Source: Ureibacillus chungkukjangi (GTDB taxonomy: Bacteria; Bacillota; Bacilli; Bacillales_A; Planococcaceae). Taken from it: a stretch of DNA of 64,000 nt. The DNA lies in NCBI RefSeq assembly GCF_003217295.1, contig NZ_QJTJ01000001.1, positions 221,912-285,911 on the forward strand, given 5' to 3'. Positions 58,326-64,000 of the stretch are shown one piece after another. Both the position numbers and the translations under genes were made by a program. Numbering within the stretch: the stretch's first letter is position 1; each line of letters begins with the position of its first letter. The notes under the pieces were generated by a model. It was not told where the DNA came from, made no database searches, and saw only the letters and a program-made list of their open reading frames with translations.

Positions 58326-58925
58326 TTAAATACTTGGTGAAACTGAATTTTGATTATCAAAATCATCAATTTTAGGATTTTCGATAACTACTTCTTTTTT
58401 GTGTTTTATAAATAGCTTTTCCTGAACAACCTTTGTATCGGCAATGATATCATTTAAGCCATGATTTTTTGGCATGAAGGCTACCATTAGATAGATAATC
58501 GGAATTTTATTACTTATAAAGCGTCCAATGATTTCTCTAAATAACACAGTAAACCAATCTAGATTTTCTCCATTTGTCCCCTTCACCTTTAGACCAAAAA
58601 TCATTTTCCCTACTGTTTGCTGCCAATATTTCGTTGTAATCACAAAATAAGCATAGTAAAAGACACCTGATACGATTGTCATCGGTGAATACCAATGCGT
58701 TTCTCTTAAACTCCATCCAAATAAATGGAAAATCGGATTAACAATAATGCCCACAATAGCTGCTACAATTATAATGTCCAGCACAAACGCCCAAAAGCGC
58801 ATCCAAAAACCGGCTGTCTTCTCTTCAATCTGTTCAACAATTTGTAATTGCTTTTTTGTAAGAGCAGTCACAGGTTCTTCTTGAGGAAGAGCAACATTTG
58901 AGTCATAATTTTCATTTTCTGACAT
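58326..58925 (-). CDS. RDD-family membrane protein
   Basis: A 199-residue protein with an RDD domain: FWMRFWAFVLDIIIVAAIVGIIV (first helix with the arginine/aspartate pattern), a second helix VSGVFYYAYFVITTKYW, then TVGKMIFGLKVKGTNGE, and a third segment. Hydrophilic N- and C-terminal tails. RDD proteins are often linked to transport or stress, but the role is unknown. It lies 13 bases downstream of sppA and is co-transcribed, as the equivalent gene is in B. subtilis (yteJ after sppA). Confidence 0.88.
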   Translation of the reverse strand: MSENENYDSNVALPQEEPVTALTKKQLQIVEQIEEKTAGFWMRFWAFVLDIIIVAAIVGIIVNPIFHLFGWSLRETHWYSPMTIVSGVFYYAYFVITTKYWQQTVGKMIFGLKVKGTNGENLDWFTVLFREIIGRFISNKIPIIYLMVAFMPKNHGLNDIIADTKVVQEKLFIKHKKEVVIENPKIDDFDNQNSVSPSI

Positions 58926-58938
58926 CGATTACCCCTCC

Positions 58939-59949
58939 TTAATATTCACCATATAAATACATCATACGTGGTCCACTATTTGAAGACATAAGCTTTGTTA
59001 AGAATTGCTGCTCAGGAGATGGTCCAAAGAAAGAACCGATTTTCATACCGAACATAGATGTTAAACTACCTAAGCTTGTTTCGTATTCAAATAGTTCAGC
59101 ATTCTCTAAACCGAAGTCCGCTCTTACTGAAGCAATTGTATCCTCAAGTCCACCGATTTCATCAACAAAGCCTGCTTTAAGTGCTTGTGATCCACCCATT
59201 ATACGACCATCTGCTACCTTTTTCACATCAGCCTCAGACATGCCCCTACCTTGCTCGATCACATCAACAAATTCCTCATAGGATTCGTTAATCATTTCTT
59301 GTACCATCGCTTTTTCTACTTCTGTCGTTGGACGTGTTCCACCAAACATATCTTTGTGCTCGCCCGATTTAATTGTTTCGAATTCAATCCCTAAATTACT
59401 TGCAAGCTCAGAGAAGTTATAGCTTTGCATAATTACCCCGATTGAACCTGTAATTGTTTCTTTATGTGCAAAGATTTTATCTGCTGGTGCTGAAATATAA
59501 TAGCCGCCTGATGCAGCATAAGAGCCCATCGACACATAAATTGGAATATTTCTTTGTTCTTTAATTTCAAGTAGCTTTTCATAAATTTCAGCTGATTCGA
59601 TAACTCCACCACCCGGTGAATTTACATATAATACGACTGCTTGTACAGATTGATCATATAAAATCGTCTCTAATTGCCCCAGGAAGTTTTGATGATCATA
59701 TTCTACCGCTGTAAAGGCTGTACCTGAACCAACATCCTGAATCGTTCCGTCAACAGATAATAAGGCGATTCTTTCTCCCATACTACCTGGCTCTAATACT
59801 GTTTCAATCATAGTTTCTTCTGTTGCAGTTAAGCTTTCAAAGTTGGAAAAGAAGTCCGTTTTGAATATAGACATCACTGTATTCAATCCAATTGAAAAAA
59901 CAACCAACACTGCTGCTGCCCCCAAGGCAATCCATCTTTTTGTATTCAT
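58939..59949 (-). CDS. sppA: Signal peptide peptidase SppA
   Basis: A 336-residue membrane-anchored serine protease that degrades cleaved signal peptides. One N-terminal membrane helix (about 6-27), then the single S49 domain: LYVNSPGGGVIESAEIYE, the nucleophile Ser in SMGSYAASGGYYISAPAD, and the catalytic lysine near the domain end (SGEHKDMFGG is in the right zone). This is the short, single-domain form of Bacillus. Start at 59949, 9 bases after AGGAGG. The upstream reading from 59976 adds nine doubtful residues. Confidence 0.95.
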   Translation of the reverse strand: MNTKRWIALGAAAVLVVFSIGLNTVMSIFKTDFFSNFESLTATEETMIETVLEPGSMGERIALLSVDGTIQDVGSGTAFTAVEYDHQNFLGQLETILYDQSVQAVVLYVNSPGGGVIESAEIYEKLLEIKEQRNIPIYVSMGSYAASGGYYISAPADKIFAHKETITGSIGVIMQSYNFSELASNLGIEFETIKSGEHKDMFGGTRPTTEVEKAMVQEMINESYEEFVDVIEQGRGMSEADVKKVADGRIMGGSQALKAGFVDEIGGLEDTIASVRADFGLENAELFEYETSLGSLTSMFGMKIGSFFGPSPEQQFLTKLMSSNSGPRMMYLYGEY

Positions 59950-60095
59950 CTCATTATTCCTCCTCCATCCATACATACGTATTAACTGTTTATTTGTTTC
60001 AAAAATCTTCTATTTTATTTAGAAAATTAATCCATTTATTAATATAACATTTTTCCTGCTAATTAGAAAACTAAGGTAATCACCATTAGTCAGTA

Positions 60096-60147
60096 TCAAA
60101 AAAAGAGATTTTAAAGCCAATAGCTATGACTTTAAAATCCCCTTAAG
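60096..60147 (-). terminator. Terminator of the acyl-CoA synthetase gene
   Basis: Minus-strand GGGGATTTTAAAG-TC / GGCTTTAAAATCTC followed by TTTTTTT. Confidence 0.8.
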
Positions 60148-60194
60148 AATTCGACATTATTCCCTAGGAAATAAAACCTGCCTATAATTATTAA

Positions 60195-61781
60195 TTAGTT
60201 GGTGATTTCTTTTTTGAATTCCTTCTGACGGAGTTCGACACGTCTAATTTTACCAGATGAGGTTTTTGGTAATTCATCGATAAATTCAATAGCACGTGGG
60301 TATTTGTATGGTGCCGTTATCTCTTTTACATGCTCCTGTAATTCCTTCACTATCGTTGGGCTATTCTTTTGCTCGGAGTCACGTAAAACGATATAAGCCT
60401 TTACTATATTACCGCGAATTTCGTCTGGACTGGCAACAACCGCACATTCCTTTACAGCTGGATGCTTAACAAGTGCATCCTCTACTTCAAATGGGCCAAT
60501 AGTATAACCGGAAGAGATAATAATATCGTCCCCACGACCTTCAAACCAGAAGTAGCCTTCCTCGTCTTTATAAGCACGGTCTCCTGTTAAGAACCATTCA
60601 CCACGATATTGCTTATTTGTTCTTTCACTATCCTTTAAGTAACCTTTAAACAATGCTGGTGTGGATGAATGTACTGCAATATCCCCTACTTCACCAGCCT
60701 CGGTTGGCTCCCCTAAGTCATCAATGATTTCTACAAGGTTACCTGGAGTAGGTTTCCCCATTGAGCCCGGCTTTGGTGTCATGCCTAAAAGTGTCCCAAC
60801 GAGTAAAGTATTTTCAGTTTGCCCATAGCCATCACGTACTTGCAGTGAGAAAACATTCAAAAATTTGTTGATCACTTCACTATTTAATGGCTCTCCAGCA
60901 GAAACAGCACTTCTCAGACTTGATAAATTATATTGTTCAAGCTTGTCTACTTTGGCCATTAGACGATATTCAGTAGGTGTACAGCATAAAACATTTACTT
61001 GATAATTCTCAAGCATTTGAAGGTAGGCTTGTGGTTCAAATTTTCCCATATGGATAAATGCCGTTGCCCCACTCCCTAAGGTAGCCAAAAACGGACTCCA
61101 AATCCATTTTTGCCAGCCAGGTGCTGCCGTTGCCCATACTAAATCATCCTCTTGAACGCCAAGCCACTGTGCTGCCGTTGTTCTCAAATGGGCATATCCC
61201 CAACCATGAGAATGGACAACTCCTTTTGGATTGCCTGTTGTTCCACTTGTATATGATAAAAATGCAATATCGGAATCTTGTGTTTGAACCCCTTCAAAAA
61301 CATCCGATTCATTTTCTAATTTTTCTCCAATAGACACCCAAGCATTCTTGGACTGCCCATAAACAAAAAGCTTTAGTCCATCTAGATGCTGTGCATCGTC
61401 AAATTGACTGATTTCATTTTCAAAAGCAACAATAGCTTTTGCATCTGAATGTGTAATTCGGTAATCGATATCTTTAGCTCGTAGCATTTCAGAGCTTGGA
61501 ATTATCGTTAAACCTGCTTTTAAGGCCCCTACATATGTAACATATGCTTCCTCAGAGCGAGGTACCATGATTAGAATTACGTCCCCTTTTTTCAAACCGC
61601 TGCTTTTAAATAAATTGGCCACCTTATTAGCCTTTTTAATCAATTTTTCATATGAAATTTTCTCGATTTGTCCGCTTTCATGATGAATCAATAATGCAAT
61701 TTTTGAGCTTGATGCTGCATACTTCTCAATCTCATCTACAATATTGTAATTCTTAGGAGCAAGTAAATCATCTCTTCTCAT
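60195..61781 (-). CDS. Acyl-CoA synthetase (AMP-forming), MbcS/medium-chain type
   Basis: A 528-residue ANL-superfamily enzyme that activates an acid to its CoA thioester through an acyl-adenylate. Motifs are AFLSYTSGTTGNPKGVVHSHG (P-loop), RDGYGQTENTLLVG, EWFLTGDRAYKDEEGYFWFEGRGDDIIISSGY and the C-terminal lysine PKTSSGKIRRVELRQ. The pattern without strong acetate specificity suggests a branched- or medium-chain acid. Start at the ATG at 61781, 7 bases after AAGGGGG; 61802 is an alternative. Transcribed from its own promoter. Confidence 0.9.
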   Translation of the reverse strand: MRRDDLLAPKNYNIVDEIEKYAASSSKIALLIHHESGQIEKISYEKLIKKANKVANLFKSSGLKKGDVILIMVPRSEEAYVTYVGALKAGLTIIPSSEMLRAKDIDYRITHSDAKAIVAFENEISQFDDAQHLDGLKLFVYGQSKNAWVSIGEKLENESDVFEGVQTQDSDIAFLSYTSGTTGNPKGVVHSHGWGYAHLRTTAAQWLGVQEDDLVWATAAPGWQKWIWSPFLATLGSGATAFIHMGKFEPQAYLQMLENYQVNVLCCTPTEYRLMAKVDKLEQYNLSSLRSAVSAGEPLNSEVINKFLNVFSLQVRDGYGQTENTLLVGTLLGMTPKPGSMGKPTPGNLVEIIDDLGEPTEAGEVGDIAVHSSTPALFKGYLKDSERTNKQYRGEWFLTGDRAYKDEEGYFWFEGRGDDIIISSGYTIGPFEVEDALVKHPAVKECAVVASPDEIRGNIVKAYIVLRDSEQKNSPTIVKELQEHVKEITAPYKYPRAIEFIDELPKTSSGKIRRVELRQKEFKKEITN

Positions 61782-61825
61782 ATTCATCCCCCTTTTATGC
61801 ATCCCAAAAATGATACATTATGCTA

Positions 61826-61854
61826 ATTATAATAATATTCGACTAATATATCAA
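61826..61854 (-). promoter_or_regulatory. SigmaA promoter of the acyl-CoA synthetase gene
   Basis: Minus-strand TTGATA and TATAAT with a 17-base spacer, 45 bases before the gene start. Confidence 0.75.
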
Positions 61855-61969
61855 AATATTCCTCGAAAAAGAGAAATAACTGTACTAAATGAGAATTTGA
61901 TATGTAGGAAACAATAGTAAGTGCTAAGAATAAATGAGATTATTTGGGTGATGGCTGTGATAATTTTTA

Positions 61970-62107
61970 ATGAGTGGTCGTAAATGCAAGGGGTGTGGAT
62001 TAGATTTCAGTTTGGCAATAGCATTGTTAGGAAGGAGAATTGGTCCTTATTTTATTGTAGGATTTTTTGGGGAAGAAATGGGACCTCCGAGTACAAGTAA
62101 ATATTAA
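61970..62107 (+). CDS. Possible small CxxC protein (45 residues)
   Basis: The open frame starts MSGRKCKGCGLDFSLAIALL and ends in MGPPSTSKY, with a CxxC pair and a hydrophobic central stretch. No good ribosome site precedes the ATG (GGTGAT is about 20 bases away), so it may be spurious. Its end lies about 12 bases before the SASP terminator on the other strand. It is the only candidate gene in the gap 61782-62163. Confidence 0.3.
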   Translation: MSGRKCKGCGLDFSLAIALLGRRIGPYFIVGFFGEEMGPPSTSKY

Positions 62108-62117
62108 TTTTTTGAGC

Positions 62118-62153
62118 AAAATAAAAGCTAGTAGCGTTTTAAGCTACTAGCCC
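62118..62153 (-). terminator. Terminator of the first SASP gene
   Basis: Minus-strand GCTAGTAGC / GCTACTAGC with a seven-base loop and TTTTATTTT. The same stem recurs after the second SASP copy. Confidence 0.85.
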
Positions 62154-62163
62154 TCATTTTTAA

Positions 62164-62373
62164 TTATTGTTGTGAACCACGTAATTGTGATTCAGCCATT
62201 TGTACAAGACGTTTAGTAATTTCTCCTCCAACTGATCCGTTTGCACGAGAAGACGCTTCAGGTCCGAGTTGAACACCAAACTCTTGCGCGATTTCGTATT
62301 TCATTTGATCTAAAGCTTGTTCTGCACCAGGTACAGTTAACTTGTTACGGCTACCGCTGTTGTTGTTTGACAT
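62164..62373 (-). CDS. Alpha/beta-type small acid-soluble spore protein
   Basis: A 69-residue SASP. It coats spore DNA in an A-like form and protects it from UV and chemicals, then is degraded by GPR during germination. Motifs include [20 protein letters not shown] with the GPR-cleaved E-I-A region and [30 protein letters not shown], the DNA-binding core. AAGGAGGTGAGG lies before the ATG, and a sigmaG-like promoter upstream. A nearly identical second gene lies 1.5 kb to the right. Confidence 0.97.
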   Translation of the reverse strand: MSNNNSGSRNKLTVPGAEQALDQMKYEIAQEFGVQLGPEASSRANGSVGGEITKRLVQMAESQLRGSQQ

Positions 62374-62395
62374 TTACCTCACCTCCTTGTGAGTT

Positions 62396-62425
62396 TAGAT
62401 TGTGCAGAATTCGAGTTTTAATACA
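62396..62425 (-). promoter_or_regulatory. SigmaG-like promoter of the first SASP gene
   Basis: Minus-strand TGTATT and CAATCTA with a 17-base spacer, compared with the forespore sigmaG consensus TGAATA/CATACTA (4 of 6 and 5 of 7 positions). Confidence 0.5.
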
Positions 62426-62565
62426 CAATAAATATCATTTTTTTAATTAGCTCACTAGTGTAGACAAGTTCTATTTTTTTTAACGTAAATATTTCAATTG
62501 TTACAAAGTTTTTTCGTATATTTCGAAAAAAGTGGGGTGGGTGGTGGGATTGGGGTGGGTGGAAT

Positions 62566-63501
62566 CGTCGTAATACTTGTAGTATTGCTACCTTTTGTTT
62601 GGGTGATTGATCTCGATCGTCGTAATGTTTGCTCGTTTGCTACCTTTCGTTTGGGTTATTGATCTAGATCGTCGTAATACTTGCTCGTTTGCTACCTTTC
62701 GTTTGCGCGATTAATCTAGATCGTCGTAATACTTGCTCGTTTGCTACCTTTTGTTTGCGCCATTAATCTAGATCGTCGTAATACTTGCTCGTTTGCTACC
62801 TTTTGTTTGCGCGATTTCTCTAGATTGTCGTAATACTTGCTGGTTTGCTACCTTTCGTTTGGGTTATTAGTCAGATTCGTCTCAATGTTTACTCGTTTGT
62901 TACCTTTCGTTTGCGCAATTGATCTAGATCGTCGTAATACTTGCTCGTTTGCTACCTTTCGTTTGGGTGATTGATCTCAATCGTCGTAATGTTTGCTCTT
63001 TTGCTACCTTTCATTTGCAGGATTGATCTAGATCGTCGTAATACTTGCTCGTTTGCTACCTTTCGTTTGGGTTATCGATCTAGATCGTCGTAATACTTGC
63101 TCGTTTGCTACCTTTCGTTTGCGCGATTAATCTAGATCGTCGCAATACTTGCTCCTTTGCTACCTTTTGTTTGGATGATTAGTCGGATTCGTCGCAATAT
63201 TTACTCGTTTGCTACCTTTCATTTGCAGGATTGCTCCGTAATGTCTTAATACTTGTTGGTTTGCTACATTTCGTTTGCGCGATTGCTCTAGATCGTCATA
63301 ATACTTGCTTGTTTACTACCTTTTGTTTGTTCGATTGATCTAGATCGTCGTAATACTTGCTCCTTTGCTACCTTTTGTTCGGATGATTAGTCGGATTCGT
63401 CGCAATGTTTACTCGTTTGCTACCTTTCATTTGCAGGATTGCTCCGTAATGTCTTAAAGATGTTCATGAAACTCATTCCCCACTAACATCAACTTCCTTT
63501 C
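62566..63501. repeat. Tandem array of about 18 units of 52 bp
   Basis: The unit core CGTCGTAAT (and variants) begins at 62566, 62618, 62670, 62722, 62774, 62826, 62878, 62930, 62982, 63034, 63086, 63138, 63190, 63242, 63294, 63346, 63398 and 63450, always 52 apart. Each unit also holds TTGCTCGTTTGCTACCTTTC and usually the perfect 10-bp palindrome GATCTAGATC before the core. Variation is by substitution only. The last unit is strongly diverged after about 63460. The array lies in the 1.5-kb gap between the two SASP genes; no gene was seen within it. Confidence 0.95.
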
Positions 63502-63530
63502 ACGTTTCATTCCCTTGATAAAACGCATTC
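63468..63530. repeat. Diverged 52-bp repeats of the first family next to the second array
   Basis: GAAACTCATTCC at 63468 and AAAACGCATTCA at 63520 are 52 apart, and GTTTCATTCC lies 36 bases after 63468, the same offset as at 8850/8886. The following region to about 63780 is C-rich with similar degenerate words; no gene was seen. Confidence 0.5.
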
Positions 63531-63794
63531 ACCACAAACAATAACTTCTCTATGTATTTCAATCCGCTTTCCCTATTTACATCGACCTTCTAAACACTCT
63601 TCATCCACCAATCCAGACTCTTTCCGCAGCAATCCACTTCTAGCAAACCTTCTCAAACCAACTCCAACCAACTCCAACCCAACCACGATCGCATAACCGC
63701 AACCGCATGCACATACTTACTTATCCTCCCTCACTTCCAACCGAACTATAACTGCTCCATATCTAAAAAGTATCTTTCGCCAAGCTTTGTTACA

Positions 63795-63833
63795 CATTAA
63801 AAGAGCTAGTAGCTTTTACGCTACTAGCTCCGC
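63795..63833 (-). terminator. Terminator of the second SASP gene
   Basis: Minus-strand GAGCTAGTAGC / GCTACTAGCTC with the stem also found after the first SASP gene, then a T run. Confidence 0.85.
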
Positions 63834-63845
63834 TTTAATTTTTAA

Positions 63846-64000
63846 TTATTGTTGTGAACCACGTAATTGTGATTCAGCCATTTGTACAAGACGTTTAGTG
63901 ATTTCTCCTCCAACTGATCCGTTTGCACGAGAAGACGCTTCAGGTCCGAGTTGAACACCAAACTCTTGCGCGATTTCGTATTTCATTTGATCTAAAGCCT
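63846..64000 (-). CDS. Second alpha/beta-type SASP, cut by the window edge
   Basis: The last 51 residues are inside the window and read the same as the first SASP ([20 protein letters not shown] ... [14 protein letters not shown]). The DNA differs from the first copy at only a few bases, such as one A-to-G change near 63900. The N-terminus lies to the right. It is a recent duplication of the gene at 62164-62373, including its terminator. Confidence 0.95.
   Translation of the reverse strand, partial: ALDQMKYEIAQEFGVQLGPEASSRANGSVGGEITKRLVQMAESQLRGSQQ

Noticed and set aside
62566..63501. CRISPR array
   Set aside because: The whole 52-bp unit repeats in a degenerate way without distinct spacers, and no cas genes are in the window.

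Overview
This window is a piece of a low-GC, endospore-forming Bacillota chromosome, most likely from the Planococcaceae/Caryophanaceae side of Bacillales (Lysinibacillus/Solibacillus-like). The reasons are the Bacillus-type core gene order (rplT-rpmI-infC, thrS with a T-box, dnaI-dnaB-nrdR, gapB, coaE-mutM-polA, phoPR, mdh-icd-citZ, pyk-pfkA, accAD, dnaE, nrnA, ald, ytxK-tpx, sppA), the alpha/beta-type spore SASP genes at the right end, and strong AGGAGG ribosome binding sites with several TTG starts. The genus is an inference. Most genes lie on the minus strand.

Layout. 1-1200: translation operon infC-rpmI-rplT with a leader that looks like the ribosomal protein L20 attenuator. 1490-3413: plus-strand pair of a sucrose-phosphate-synthase-like glycosyltransferase and a sucrose-phosphatase-like HAD enzyme, preceded by a sigmaB-like promoter. 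3469-14462: thrS under T-box control, primosome genes dnaB-dnaI, nrdR, gapB, coaE, mutM, polA. 14463-32240: about 18 kb of accessory DNA separating polA from phoR, which are neighbours in Bacillus subtilis. It contains a catabolic locus (two ADP-ribosylglycohydrolase-family proteins, an ABC sugar importer, an AtuA/DUF1446 protein with its DUF4387 partner, a ribokinase and a divergent MsmX-like ATPase), a tandem array of 52-bp repeats, an oxidoreductase/ArsR pair, a gene broken by one in-frame stop, a DUF2268-type lipoprotein and hflK-hflC. 32240-45580: phoPR, citrate cycle genes, pyk-pfkA, accA-accD. 45599-61802: a FadR-like regulator beside a perfect FadR-like operator, dnaE, nrnA, ytpI, ytoI, ytkL, a Xaa-Pro peptidase, ald, uspA, ytxK, tpx, an RDD protein, sppA and an acyl-CoA synthetase. 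62119-64000: two nearly identical SASP genes flanking a second array of 52-bp repeats.

How it works together. The core part supplies translation, DNA replication initiation and repair, gluconeogenesis/glycolysis, the first citrate-cycle steps and fatty-acid initiation. The accessory importer locus looks like a dedicated uptake and breakdown route for a glycosylated or ribosylated compound: the importer brings it in, the ADP-ribosylglycohydrolase-type enzymes could cleave an N- or O-ribosyl bond, the ribokinase would phosphorylate released ribose, and AtuA/DUF4387 would handle the remaining acid or aglycone. This pathway is inferred from gene families only.

The most unusual non-coding signal is the repeat DNA. 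Two intergenic arrays with different unit sequences (9 units at 25927-26394; 18 units at about 62566-63501) both have an exact 52-bp period without indels, and diverged copies of the first family occur at 8850-8953 and 63468-63530 with the same spacing.
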